From: Alnus glutinosa
Lineage: Eukaryota; Streptophyta; Magnoliopsida; Fagales; Betulaceae
NCBI RefSeq assembly: GCF_958979055.1
Contig: NC_084889.1
Span: 33,111,261-33,175,260 of the forward strand
Direction of reading: 5' to 3'
DNA length: 64,000 nucleotides
Shown here in pieces: positions 1-12,097 of the stretch. The notes under the pieces are model-generated. The model made no database searches. It was not told the DNA's origin and saw only the letters and a list, made by a program, of their open reading frames with translations. Position numbers and translations under genes: made by a program. Positions within the stretch are counted from its first letter, which is position 1. Every line of letters starts with the position of its first letter.

Positions 1-456
1 CCAAGTAGCTTGGTCCACAGTGATGACTTTGCTGTGATGTGTTTCTTGTTTAGGTTTACTGGCAGTGAGGGGTTGGGATACTATTTTGGCTATATCATGT
101 ATTGATTTGGGTTTCCACTTACTTGTCGTTGATTTAGTTGGTATTTGAAGTTAAGTTCTTAGATCAAGCTTGTGTTGAGTTGTTTAGGGCTTTATGGTTC
201 TGGCTAAATTAGATTTGATCACTGGTCTTGGCAAAAAGGGGATTGGATTAGGTTTGTGTCCTTTATTGATGGGTATTCGGATTTGGAGATTTCATTGATT
301 ATGAGTTGATTTCAGGTTATTAATGATTTTGATGTTGAAATCGTCTCTGGAATTGGCTATGTAATTCCTGCTTATGGTGATTTGGATATTTGTTTTAGGT
401 TGTTTAAATGAATAGATATTGGAATATTATTTGGAGGTTTTTGGCTAGATAATTAA

Positions 457-538
<82 letters not shown>

Positions 539-2479
539 GTTAAATTGAAATGGGATAAATGTAGTCTTAATGGTTTAAGACTTTTGGTGGCTTTTGTTGT
601 TGATCAATTATAATATGAGGTATTATTCGGATTAGTGTAAGTACTGTGATGGAGTTTCTGTAATGTTAGTTTAGAGGATCATAGTAATTTTACAAAGCAT
701 GGGTGACGTATTGATGGATAATACCTTTTGGAGGCCTCTTGTTATGTGTTATGTTTACTTTAGTAAAATTGTAGGATTCAAATTTTAGAATATTCTTCTA
801 AGCTTATTCTTTCAATTTATTTAGGTAAAAGCTCGACTCCGAGGCTAACGGCTAGTGCAGGTAAGGGGATACAACACCGAAAAACCCCCAACAAGATTTT
901 ATTATAAATCTTTTGAAAAAGTGTTGGGGAATTTTACAAAGCGTTGCTCATGTGATTTTTAATGCCAAGCTTTATTTCTCATATGATATTGTTTAAGACT
1001 TTTGAGCATAAATCACAGTTTTGGTTAAGAGCATTTCTAAGAATTATGATTTATGCATAATTATAGTTAAGACTAAGAGTATTTCAGAAATTGTGAATTA
1101 TGCATACAGATATGATTAAGAGCATTTTTAAAGTTTTGATTTATGCATATATGATCAAAGGTAGTTCAAAGTTATGAATTATGCATACTTACAATGATGA
1201 AAAATAGAGCATTTGAAAGATATGATTACAGAAAAATTCCAAAGTATATGATTCTATTCAAGAATACAGTTTTGAAAGAAAAGAGATTCTAAAGTTAAAT
1301 TCTGCACATGACTACAGTTATGAAAACGGCTCTTACAGTTTTGAAATAAAGTATACAGATAAAGCAGAGCCCACAGTATTACAGAAAATCGTTCATGTGC
1401 AGTAACTGTTTAACCCTGAGGCACTATTACAGCTAGGATTGGTACCCATAGGGTAGCATGGCAAGCATACCATGTGTTGGTGTGTGCTACCAGCCGATGT
1501 TGGCCTTCACCTAGGGAAGATCCCCAACTCGGAACCGGCTCTCCCCTGTGACGACAGGCTGAGTCCATAGGTCTTTGTGACAAAAGCCAACGTGCTCCGC
1601 TCACGGATAACAGCGGTTTAGAGTCTATAAAGGGTTAAACCACAGAGAAATGATTAAAGAGAGAAAACTGATAAAAAGAATATACTGGATCATAATAAAC
1701 TGTCATTCTCATTTATAAACTGTCATTCTTATATCATTATTCATATTCTACAAATTCTTTTTAATTGTTCATATGCTATGCCACCTTTCCTAAAACAATA
1801 CATTTCATTTATGAATCATGCTTTAATATGTGTTTTCTTATAAAACATAAATAGCCTAGCATATCACTTCTCAGACAATTTTTCATAACTTGAATCTCTA
1901 ACTTATACTCAATCTAAAATCACATATTCATACTTCTAAACATCATCGTAATCTTAATATATTCAAAAACACTTAAATCATCTAAAATAAATTAAAATCA
2001 ATATACTATTGGTTTAGGTTGTAATTCAATTTACTTTATGCAATTCAACATATGTGAAATTAATTCTTAACAGTGAGTAGAATAAATCTGTCATTATGAA
2101 AATGACTAAAGATTATGGCATAAAGGTTTATAGCATGTTTTATTTCCCCTGGTGTTGTATTTTCCTTACTGAGTTGTCGAACTCACCCCTTCTTCCTCCA
2201 CCCCTCTCCAGATGATAACCGTAAGACGAAGTCTTTTTCTTGTAAGGGCGTAGACCTCGCTGAGAGCGATTGTTCGTGATGAACCAGCCAAACCCTAATA
2301 TTGTATAGTATGATTTGTTCCTTTTGGAGTTCATGATTTTGTATAGATTTATAAATAGAAAGGTTTAAGAGAGTAGAAGTTTTAAATTTTTTAGTTGTAA
2401 ATGCACGCTTTTATTTAAAATATTTGTTTTTAGCACTTAAACTCACGTTTCCCTTATATCCCAAAACGGGGGCGTGAAA
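1..2479 (-). repeat. Ty3/gypsy LTR (Del/Tekay-like), partial
   Basis: Read on the minus strand, the sequence from 2479 downward begins with a TTTCACGCCCCCGTTTTGGG motif. This resembles the TGTCACGCCCC start common in plant Del/Tekay-type gypsy LTRs. Further in are other landmarks familiar from such LTRs: a GAGTTCGACAACTCAGT stretch near 2165-2190, a GC-rich block at 1420-1610 and a CGGAGTCGAGCTTTTACC stretch near 830-850. No long ORF is present. The other end is not seen, so the LTR runs to or beyond the window start. It differs in sequence from the LTR at 6016-8697, so it belongs to another element. The orientation is well supported; the exact edge is not. Confidence 0.55.
461..535. repeat. 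(AT)n microsatellite
   Basis: About 75 bp of uninterrupted AT dinucleotide inside the LTR-like region. Confidence 0.95.
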
Positions 2480-2489
2480 GTCTGTGTGG

Positions 2490-2751
2490 GAAGAAATTGG
2501 GTGCTCTTCGTCAACCTGTCTACAATAACTCATATGGCATCTTGTCCACTTGGTGCTTTTGGAAGACTCACCACAAAATCCATAGGGATCTGATGCCACT
2601 TCCATATAAGAATTGCAAGCGACTTAAGTAGTCCTGCAAGTCTCTGGTGTTCAGCTTTAACAAGCTGGCAAGAATGACGCTGTGCAACATACTCCGCAAT
2701 GTCCTTCTTCATACCATGCCACCAAAATTTCTTCTTCAAGTCTTGATACAT
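2490..2751 (-). pseudogene. gypsy integrase remnant, truncated
   Basis: The frame shows the end of the integrase zinc-binding region (FWWHGMKKDIAEYV then HSCQLVKAEHQ) and the start of the catalytic core (MDFVVSLPKAPSGQDAI). The core breaks off at about 2490, where the neighbouring LTR begins. The Asp-Asp-Glu catalytic residues beyond the first are absent. Confidence 0.8.
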
Positions 2752-2813
2752 CTTGTTATTACTTGGGTGAACAGTGTATCGTGTTCAATGAGCTTCATCA
2801 AGGATGTCTCTCC

Positions 2814-3263
2814 TCAACTCAACATTGCTAGGAACCACGCTCTCCCATTGCTTGTCTTCAATGTCCCACCTTCTGCAAGATAGAACTCATCTGCTTCCCC
2901 ACGTTTGGCCTTATTCATGAGATCATGTAGTTCAAGATCATCTTCATGTGCCATTTTGATTCTATCTCCACTCATAGATTCAACCACAAGTGCTGCCATA
3001 ACAGGAGGTCCACCTGTCATTACCTCATCGATCTGTACAACAGCAAACTGCTGAGATAGCTGGCTCACAATTTCCTCAAGATCTGCCTCATCTTCCCTGT
3101 ACTTTCTACTCAAAGCAAGAGTAGGGTAGTTCTTCTCATGTTCCTTCAGCTGTCTAGAAGCATAAGTCACAACTTGACCTTGCTGCATAAGGACACATCC
3201 CAGTCCTTTCTTCGATGCGTCAGTATAAACAGCATACCCAATTGACTCCATGGGAAATGTCAA
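2814..3263 (-). pseudogene. gypsy RNase H remnant with internal deletion
   Basis: The frame starts within RNase [18 protein letters not shown], with its first catalytic Asp, then [18 protein letters not shown]. After LALS it jumps directly to linker sequence typical of the RNase H-integrase spacer. The C-terminal half of RNase H, including the usual TDHKSL block, is therefore missing. This looks like an internal deletion rather than a simple point mutation. Confidence 0.8.
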
Positions 3264-3352
3264 TACAGGTGCTTCAATTCCTGGAAACTTGCTTCACATT
3301 TATCACACCATACAAATAGTGCATTCTTCCTAGTAAGGGCGGTGAGTGGTCC

Positions 3353-3988
3353 TCACAATGAAGAGAATCGCTCAATGAATCTCCTGTAATAACCTGCTAA
3401 GCCCAAGAAGCTACGAATCTCCCGTTCGCTTGTTGGCCTTTCCCAATCAACCACAGCTTGCACTTTTCCTGAATCCATAGCCATTCCATCCTTGTTCACA
3501 ACATGACCTAAGAATGACACTTCTTCAAGCCAAAATTCACACTTTTTAAACTTGGCAAACAGTCTCTCATCATGCAGCTTCTCCATTACAATTTTTAAGT
3601 GACCTTCGTGCTTGGCATAATCAACCGAGTAGACCAATATGTCAGTAATGAATACTACCACAAAAGAATCCATGTATTCATGGAACACTCGATTCATTAA
3701 GTCCATGAACACTGACGGAGCATTAGTTAACCTGAAAGGCATCACTAAAAACTCATAGTGGCCATACATTGTTCAGATCGCAATCTTTGGAATGTCCTCT
3801 TCTCGCACTCTTAATTGATGGTACCCTGAAAGAAGATCTATTTTCGAGAATACAGAAGCTCCCTTGAGTTGATCGAATAGGTCGTCGATCCTAGGCAAGG
3901 GATACTTGTTCTTGATAGTGACCCTATTCAGCTCACGGAAATCTATGCACATCCGCATAGACCCATCATTCTTCTTCACAAATAGCAC
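3353..3988 (-). pseudogene. gypsy reverse transcriptase remnant
   Basis: Two frames carry RT blocks. 3773-3988 holds [20 protein letters not shown] and [15 protein letters not shown]. 3353-3769 holds [18 protein letters not shown] and the active-site region FITDILVYS. In family members this site reads F(I/V)DDILVYS, so one of the two catalytic aspartates is replaced by Thr here. Together with the frame break near 3770, this shows a dead polymerase. The sequence upstream at 3989-4277 is further broken RT. Confidence 0.85.
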
Positions 3989-4277
3989 CGGCGCTCATCA
4001 CGGTGATACACTTGGGCGAATGAAGTCCCGGTCAAGTAACTCCTGAAGCTGCTCCTTCAATTCTCTTAACTCAGTCAGTGTCATACGGTAGGGTGCCTTG
4101 TGGATAGGATGAGTCCCTGGTACCAAGTCAATGGAGAACTCAACTTCACGATTAAGTGGCAAACCCGTGATTTCGGAGAAAACATCCGAGTAGCTACATA
4201 CGATCGGAATGTCTTCTAACTTCGCTCGAGTCTTTGGCTTAGCCTGAACATATACTAAGTAGGCCTGTGCTCCATCT

Positions 4278-5784
4278 CTAACATTCTTGATAGCTTGTAT
4301 ACGGAAAGGAGTGGCAGAGTAGACCGCACATTGGATCTGTAAAATGTAAACTCATCCATGCCATAAGGTCGAAAAGTAACTTCCTGCGACATTTGATACT
4401 AGCATTGTACTTCGCTAACCAATCCATGCCCAGAATAACGTCAAAGCCCAACATGCCAAACACAACAAGCTTCACTGGCAAAATTCTTCCTTCAATCACT
4501 ATAGGACAATTATACACATCTTTTCTACAAGTGATAGTGTCACCAACCGGAGTAGTCACGCACATATTAAGCTCTAGTGGTTCAGTGGTCAGTCTACACA
4601 ACTTCACATATGACGATGAGATAAACGAATGTGCAGCACCCGAATCAAATAACACGCAAGTTATGCTACCAAACAATGGAATTGTACCTATGACTACATC
4701 AGTAGCATTCTCCTTAGCATGCACGCTATCCGAAGTGAGCGAGTAAACCCGTGCTGATGCTGTAGGCCTCAGCTGATTAATGCTGGCCTGTGATCCTTGC
4801 CCCCTATACGCACCCATTTGTGTGCACTCCCTAGCAAAGTGGCCTGACTTGCCACATTGGTAACATGCATTCGACCCAGTCTTGTACTTACTAGAATGCA
4901 GCTTCCCACACGTGTTGCATCGTGGTCTACTACCACTGCCTTGGCTAGAATAAATGCTCATCCTTCCCTGAGACCCCGCACTACTACTCCCAGATTGTCT
5001 CTTGGATGGCGGTGGAGGAGGTGCTCCGAGACGCCGACTGTTTCCTGCTAACAAAATCTGCAGCCGCAATCCTGATCCCTTTTTCTGCCATGGTGGTTGT
5101 ATGAACCATATCAGTATAGTCTGTCACCTTCATAAAGATGATCATCTTCAGAATGAGCGGCATCAAGCCATCACAAAACCTCTCCACTTTTGTTTCCTCA
5201 TTAGGAACTAGGGATGGGGCATACCTTGACAACTTATGAAATTCAGCTGAATAGCGTTCAACTGACATAGTCCCCTGCTTCAGATCCTGAAAATCCCTTG
5301 CACATTGATGTCTCTGTGCACAAGGGAAGAAGCGATCGTTGAACTCCTGCTTGAAACGCTCCCAGGGGATAGGAACACCCTACCCATACTCTCTAGTCAG
5401 GTGGAACTTTTTGGACTTCCACCAATAATTAGCTTCACCCTTGAGCTTTAGAGCTGCATAAGCTACCTTCTAACTTTCTGCGCAGCTCAGCATTTCAGTC
5501 AAGTCCTCATGAGAAGTAATCCAGTCATCAGCCATCATAGGCCCCTCCTCACCGAAGAATTCAGGTAAGTTATGCCGACTGAAAAGTGCCGAGGAACACC
5601 CGACAGTGTCGATATGCTCTCTCTGTGCAGGTATAGTAGCAATCAAGGCTGTCACAAACTGACCCATATCAAGCATGGGCGAAGGAGGTGGTGGTGGTGG
5701 AGGTGGTGGTGCGTTACCGCCGCACCCACGAACAGACTCCTCATCCCGATAGCAGCGTAGAGCCTGGCGTCGTCTGGGCGACAT
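4278..5784 (-). pseudogene. gypsy gag, zinc knuckle and protease remnant
   Basis: The Gag start is taken as the ATG at 5784 (MSPRRRQALRCY), followed by a poly-proline run and then typical gag sequence to a stop at 5470. Gag continues in another frame at 4984-5268 (SVERYSAEFHKLSRYAP). The downstream frame, 4278-5069, has a CCHC knuckle (CYQCGKSGHFAREC) near 4825-4870 and a retropepsin-type aspartate in LFDSGAAHSFIS near 4620-4650. At least two frame changes separate the parts, so no intact Gag or protease can be made. Confidence 0.85.
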
Positions 5785-5998
5785 ATTCTAGTCTGCACAA
5801 TGGAATGCCACTTAAAAAACACTGTGCAAGAAAGGCTAAATGTATCACAATATCTATGTAATGCATACAAGAACCCTAAAATTTTCTTTTATTCATATTT
5901 AAGCTTTTAGAATCCTAAGGCCCTTTTATTAGACTTAGACTCTAACTCAACCCTAAGTTTCTGCTTTCTGTTTTTCCTAACATACCCTAGAATTAACT

Positions 5999-6010
5999 GC
6001 TTTGATACCA
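5999..6010 (-). other. Primer-binding site of gypsy element
   Basis: On the minus strand TGGTATCAAAGC lies five bases beyond the LTR edge at 6016. It matches the usual plant initiator tRNA-Met PBS (TGGTATCAGAGC) with one change. It fixes the element's orientation and its 5' LTR. Confidence 0.75.
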
Positions 6011-6015
6011 TTTAC

Positions 6016-8697
6016 TGTGACGATCCTTTTTTTATTTATTTATTTATTTTACAAACATAAAACGAGTTATCACAGTGGTACGACTATGTGTCACTTAGTA
6101 AAGATATACACATGCCCCATAACATGCACCTGATATACAAAGTTACATCTACAGCAGAATAAATCATGATACCATCAAACATAGCAGAAAAGCATAACTA
6201 TAAATAAACTTGTTATCCATACAAAAGTGGCCATAACACAAGTCTATCTATTTAAGGCTTAACTACATATAACTATTACAAAAGAATGACTTATACAAAA
6301 TAATGAGTGACACATACGTCACAAGCTATATACAAAAGTACTCTAAACAAGGACACCGTAGTCCTATCCCACTACGACTGTCGCTATGGGCTTCAATTGT
6401 AGTAACCTAAATAGTAAGCTACCGGATCATCATCCGCCTCAGGAGTACCTGCAATCACAGGAATATCATCTACACGGTTGTGGTGGTATCCACATCCGCA
6501 TATGTGAAAGAATGAGTCAACCGTCTCAGTATAAAACATATTAAGACCTCAGTGATATAAAACTAACTAAGTTTTCACAATGAACCAATCTTTATTTTAT
6601 TTTTAGTCATGCGAGCACTATATTAGCCACAATTTACCAATAGCTAATACAGTAAACACTGACTATCCAGAAAACATTTAAAACATACTATATAGCTATG
6701 AACATATATAGAAGTTTCAGTCTACCGTTTGGAAGTTTTTACATATAGACCCCTCTATAATAATACTTTTCATCGGAGGCTCAGACATATGTGCACACGA
6801 TCACTCCAACACAGATATCACGTCTACACATAAGTCTTAAGCAATAGAACATGACATCTTACTATTCCATACTAGGATAACATCCTTCAACAAAACACTC
6901 GCAACACCATCTCTAATCGTATTTCAGCTTCGTGCCTTGAACGTCTGTAGATCATGTGAGCACTAGAGTTAAACTCAATTATGCTAACACGTCTTTCCTG
7001 AAGAACAATAACAGTCAACCTTCTTACTTATAGACATGTCATTACTCGCACCTGGGCAGTCATGTACATTCAAGTTCAATGTATGACATCTTAACAAATG
7101 CGACCATCCGATAGAAATATACATAAGCGCTTTTCATTTAAGACATTTATGCATATCGACACGTCTAGTAAAAGCTACTCATAACATAAAAACATCACTC
7201 ATAAAACAATGCTATACATGATATGCATGAAACTGGGTCTACTGGGGCTTGGGTCCCCTACGATGCTGATAACTGCTGTTTAATTGTGTATACTGTTGCT
7301 TTACTGATGTACTGATGTTGATGTATGCTCTATACTACATGCTCTATGCTTTGTGCTTGACCAGTAATTATTTCACTATTGTATCATGCTATAAAATCAT
7401 GCTGTTACTAAATCATGTTCTCTTAAAACTAAACAAATCCAACATTTCATCAAATACTTTGAAATCATTCAAAACATAAACAGTTTCAACATGACATGTT
7501 CTCAAACAATTTGCATAATTTAAATCCCAACCGCAACACTCAAACACTTTAACTCAATTCAACACATTTCGCTCTTGTATCAGTTCTTAAACATCATTAA
7601 TATAATTGAATATAATCAAACTAATCAAATTATCTAAAACATATATTTCATCATATGGTTGGTTCAAATTCATGAAACAATATGTATTTTACAAATCCAT
7701 AATACATAAAAATATAATTTCTCAGTGAGTAGAATACTCACCTCAGATTGCTTTTTCTCCCAATATCCAAACGCCTCTAAGCTCAACTATAAAGTGCCGC
7801 TAAAAATACAATACATTGTATTAATTAACATTCTAACTAATAATCACACTAGGTAGCATTTTGAATCGCTCAAAAAGCCACATTGCTAATTTTACCCATA
7901 TAACTCTAAAATTCCTAAATATTTATCTATAATTCCTAATTACTTTAATAAACCCAATATTGCTAACCCAAAAGCATTACTTAGGGTTAATCACAATAAA
8001 ATATTATTTTAACAAAATACCCAAAACTAATGTATTTGAAAAACTTACCAAAAATTCGCCAAGCAAAGACCAAATGCTCGGGAAGCTCCTAGTAACTCCA
8101 AACCACACCAAACCTAGAGAAAATGCCAAGTTAAACTTATTTCTACAAGATTTATTAGAAATCTCCAAAAATGCGAGTTTAGCAATTTACCTCAAAATAT
8201 TCGATCAAAACGTAGATCGGGCTTCAACGATTACGTTATCGAAGTCTGATCTAAGATTGGATGGCTGGATTTTAAGATATCACGATTTTTAGGTGGAAAA
8301 ACCGAGAGAAAATAAGAAGAAAACAAAGCTGCCAAGAAGAAAATGACGTTCTGCCCTCTTTAATTCGAACCCCGTACGGACGGGCATCACAAGCTATCCA
8401 GACGCGCGCCATTTAAAAAGGCCGTTCAGACGGGCACTAACCACAGTCCGGACGCGCGACCATCAAAGGCTGTCCAGACACACCAAATTCACATCTGGAC
8501 ACGCCGAATTTAATTTTTCATTTTTCTCATTTATTCGATTTCCAATTCCTTTTCTATTATTTTTCTTTTATATAGCTTTTTTCTTTGGTTCATAAAATAT
8601 TCTTTGTGCGTCCTATTATATTTTCCGGTTGTCAATTTAATTTTTGTCATTTATCCCATTAAATTTATTCTTAAAATGACAAATAATATTTGGGACA
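6016..8697 (-). repeat. 5' LTR of Ty3/gypsy element
   Basis: On the plus strand this segment starts TGTGACGATCC, just past the PBS, and ends TTTGGGACA. On the minus strand it therefore runs TGTCCC...GTCACA, with TG/CA ends, about 2.68 kb. That is a normal size for Tekay-type LTRs. It has no coding potential and contains a degenerate GC-rich repeat cluster at 8370-8510. The 5-bp flank beyond 8697 is GAATC. No matching 3' LTR or second duplication copy is visible, because the other end has been replaced. Confidence 0.65.
8370..8510. repeat. Degenerate GC-rich tandem motif in LTR
   Basis: About six irregular copies of a CCGGACGCGCG/CCAGACGCGCG-like motif, spaced 20-30 bp apart, make a GC-rich island in otherwise AT-rich LTR sequence. 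Confidence 0.6.
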
Positions 8698-9794
8698 GAA
8701 TCCAACTGTGCACTAGCTGGAACGCGATTTGAAAATGCTATTTTTTAAAATACAATTAAGCGTTTGGCCAAATCGCAAGTGAGCCTTTAAAATTCTGTTT
8801 TTTTTTTTAAAAAAAATCTTATTGTCTGCAATTTGAAAAAAGAATCTTTCTGCATTTTTCAAATTGCAATTTTGAAAAACGCAATTTCCAAACGATTCAT
8901 TTTATGTGATTTGAATTAAAATCACATTTTTTTGTCAATGAAATCGTAATCATAAACGCACCCATACTAAAACTAATGTGGATTTTGTTTGTGGATAAGA
9001 TCTTTTTGAAAGATCCTTTAAAAAAAAAAAATTAAAAAACACAAGTTTGTCTGCTACAATATAAACCGAAATAAATAATTTACTAGTTTGTCTAATACCA
9101 TATCCATATGTAATATTCTTCTTAGTGACTTTGATCTCGAGTTTTCTGCATCTCTTGTTTATTATAAAAGAGATATGATCTTTTGTCACCTCAAGACATA
9201 GCTCTTAACCACCTTACTCATGTGCCAAGGCAGTTCCCTAGCTAACTTTAGGGTTTTTTTTTTCCTAAAAAATAAAAAATAAATGTAAAAGTTACCACGT
9301 GGGCAAAAGTGATTAATAATAGTGTCTTGAGATGGCAGTGTATCATATCTCATTCTAAAAACATATTCAATAAATACTTGTTTAACCCAAAAAACAACCT
9401 AGCTATTTTAGTCCATACAAATAGGCTTGGCTTTGTATAAAAAGCTCACGACAAACCAACTTAACTAATCAGCATTTTGATCGACTGTACCAAATTAACT
9501 GATTTTATTGAAATAGTCAAAATTTATTCTTGTCAGTATGAAGTCGATTACTTAATCTACTTTTTCAGTTGGATATGAGAAAATACACATCATCACCGAT
9601 TTAACAGATACACAGCTTTATTCCCACTTTTCAAAATTATCATGAATCATTGGATTTGTGGGGCCATATGTTGGATTATACAATTCCCCATAGTTGCAAT
9701 TGTGATTTTGAAAAGTTAAAAAAATAAAAAATGAAAGAAGGATTATGAAAAGAAATGAAGCATTTAACTTCCCTAACTAGGCACACATAAACAA

Positions 9795-9832
<38 letters not shown>

Positions 9833-10165
9833 GATCCAAATGGTCAAACAAATTGACAAATTTCTATGTAAGCAAGACTTTCACACACCACTTATGGAAT
9901 GTCATTTAATGACTTAAATTGTATTTATGGCTAAATTTAAATCATATGAACATATAATAATGTTCCATAGAAGTCACAATGACTCAATCAGCTATATTTT
10001 TTTACATTCTTATAAATTATCAGTTTGTATCATTTGAAATTATAGACCATTGCATAAGTATAGACGGTAGATGATACCATTTTTAAGATTAGAGATATCT
10101 TGGCTAGACGAATATAGTAACAATCTTTGCCTTTTTTTTTTTTCAAAAAAAAATAAAAAAAGGTT
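8698..10165. repeat. Duplicated block, copy A
   Basis: This stretch is similar along its length, in the same order and orientation, to 16860-17941 plus 21428-21730. Shared tracts include the sequence around 8980-9130 (17390-17550), 9370-9700 (17570-17935) and 9840-10160 (21440-21725). The 5' part, 8720-8960, resembles a dispersed MITE family (see 62103 and 63838). I see no gene in it. Copy A lacks the insertions present in copy B and has one of its own at 9170-9351. Confidence 0.85.
9170..9351. mobile_element. Mutator-type MITE with 9-bp TSD
   Basis: A 182-bp palindromic element with ends GAGATATGATC and its complement. It is flanked by ATTATAAAA (9161-9169) and ATTCTAAAA (9352-9360), a 9-bp duplication with one mismatch. 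Copy B of the block has the unoccupied site near 17555-17570, which confirms insertion after the duplication. Related ends occur at 45289 and 49471. Confidence 0.8.
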
Positions 10166-10294
10166 TCTTATCAATAAAAAGCTTGCAAACAAAATCCGGA
10201 ATCTATCATTCTACAAGTATAAGCAAATTGTAAACCATGCAAAGCCTATGCCATTTGCTACTGAATTTGGATCTCATCCTTATTCTTATCTTTT
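10166..10294. other. Intergenic, no feature seen
   Basis: Short AT-rich stretch between the duplicated block and the long-TIR element. No gene is recognised. Confidence 0.5.
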
Positions 10295-11109
10295 AGGGTT
10301 AAATATGTTTTTGCCCCTATGAATTTTAAAGACTTTATGTTTTGCCTCATGTGGTTCATTTTGTATCGTAGATGAAACCTCGTTTATGGTTAAAGACAGA
10401 GATTGTACCGCCCTCCAACTTCCGGTCCAAAAATTGACAGAAGTCCACGTCAATACTCCTAAAAAGATGACATGTGTCCTATGCTTAATTAAATATTAAT
10501 AAACTGAAAATAAAAAAACTAAGGAAAAAATATATTTTAGCCCCCCAAACTATCACCCTTTCTCCGGATGGCCCCCGAAACTACCAATGCTTAGATTCTG
10601 GCCCTCCAAACTACCACTTTCTGATTTTTTGGCCCCATCCGTCCATTTATGCCGTTAATTCTAAACAGAATTTCGAAAATACCCCTCTTACATTTTGAAA
10701 TTCTCACGGTTAAGGGAGGGGTATTTTCGGGTTTTTGGCCAATTTCTGTTAGAATTAACGGCATAAATAGACGGATGGGGCCAAAAAATCAGAAAGTGGT
10801 AGTTTGGGGGGCCAGAATCTAAGCATTGGTAGTTTGGGGGGCCATCCGGAGAATGAGTGGTAGTTTGGGAGGCTAATATATATTTTTCCCTAAAACTAAA
10901 AAATAAAATAATAAGACGGGTGGCTAAGCCACCCCTATGGCTGGTCTGGGGAGGCTGAACCACCCCCATGACCCTTAGGGTGGTTTGACCACCCCTAAAG
11001 AGCAAAATGGGGTTGGCTCAGCCACCCCCGTTTGGCCTAGGGGTGGGTTCAGCGATCCTAAACCGGCCAGTCTGGGGGTGGCTAAACCACTCCCAGAGGC
11101 CAAACTCTA

Positions 11110-11148
<39 letters not shown>

Positions 11149-12090
11149 CTCTCTCTCTCTCTATCTCTCTTTGGCCTTGTGAGGGTGGTCGAATCACCCT
11201 CATGGACCACGAGAGTGATTTGGTGTTATGTGCCTACTTCTTAGAGATTGGATTTTGTGATTGAAAGTTTTGTTTCAACACTTCAAGGGGCCAATTCCTC
11301 GTACTTTAAGATTTTGAGTAATTTGATGATCTATTCAATAGTTTAATCTGGTTTAAATACAACTGAATAAAATAACTGCTAAACCCATTAACACTAAGGT
11401 AACTAATTAACCCCCCTACTCAGTTCACTGCACATTCCACTACTACAGCCCATGATAGGCTATACACGTACTAACCCATTACATTAGCCAGCATCCAACC
11501 CACGTTGCTTCTCCTCATAATATTCTGAAATTGGTACAGAACGACACCATTTTTGAAGGAATTGAAATAACATAGAATCCAGCTGTGCACTGACTGGAAT
11601 GCACTATCTAGATTGTCTTTGACATTTGTGCATATAACATTCGACCACTCCTAGACTGGTCGGTTTGGGGTGGCCAAACCCACCCCCTGGCCAAATGGGG
11701 GTGGTCGAGCCACCCTTAGCCACCCCCATTTTGCTCTTTGGGGGTGGTCCAACCACCCCTAAAGGCCATGGGGGGGTTCGGCCACCCCCAAATTGGCCAT
11801 GTTGAGCCACTTGTCTTTTCTTTTTCATTTTTTCTTCCAATTTTTTAAAGCTTTTATTTTTTTAAAAAGGTTTTAATATTTTCAGTTTTTAATTTTTAAT
11901 TAGGCATACGACATGTGTTAGCTTTTTAGGGGTGTTGACGTGGACTTCCGTAAATTTTTGGACGAAAGTTTGACAGAAGTACCATCTCCGCTTTTAGCCA
12001 TAGATGAGGTATTATCTACGAAACGAAATGAACTACAAGGGGCAAAAAATAAAGTCTTTAAACCATAGGAGTTCAAGCGTATTTAACCCT
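10295..12090. mobile_element. Long-TIR element with CCACCCC arrays (copy 1)
   Basis: Its ends are inverted repeats of roughly 200 bp starting AGGGTTAAATA (10295) and ending TATTTAACCCT (12090). They are flanked by a direct repeat ATCTTTT (10288-10294 and 12091-12097). The interior has two clusters of palindromic GGGGTGG...CCACCCC units (10915-11100 and 11640-11810), a poly-T/CT tract at 11114-11168, and a nested hairpin element at 10523-10889. There is no transposase ORF, so it is non-autonomous. The same architecture recurs at 18653 and 33163. I cannot assign a superfamily. Confidence 0.75.
10523..10889. mobile_element. Hairpin (foldback) element nested in long-TIR element
   Basis: Two arms of about 170 bp are near-perfect inverted repeats around a short centre near 10690-10720. 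The left arm has CCCCCCAAACTA and GGATGGCCCC blocks, and the right arm carries their complements in reverse order. Nearly the whole element is arm, so a transcript would fold into one long hairpin. Similar AAACTAA sequence flanks both ends, possibly a target duplication. Confidence 0.75.
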
Positions 12091-12097
12091 ATCTTTT

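Larger units (their letters stand above)
2480..6015 (-). mobile_element. Decayed Ty3/gypsy retrotransposon, internal region
   Basis: The minus strand reads in gypsy order: primer-binding site next to the LTR at 6016, gag, CCHC knuckle, protease, reverse transcriptase, RNase H, integrase zinc-binding region. Domains are spread over several frames with stops and frameshifts. The region ends inside the start of the integrase core at about 2490, with no polypurine tract before the next LTR. The element is truncated and non-autonomous. Confidence 0.85.

Noticed and set aside
1410..1604. 64-codon minus-strand open frame
   Set aside because: Falls in the GC-rich block typical of gypsy LTRs, which are non-coding.
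7960..8292. 110-codon plus-strand open frame in the LTR
   Set aside because: Antisense to the LTR's own transcription direction; composition is AT-driven and no domain is seen.
10915..11810. CRISPR-like regular repeats
   Set aside because: The CCACCCC units are degenerate, irregularly spaced palindromes within a plant transposon.
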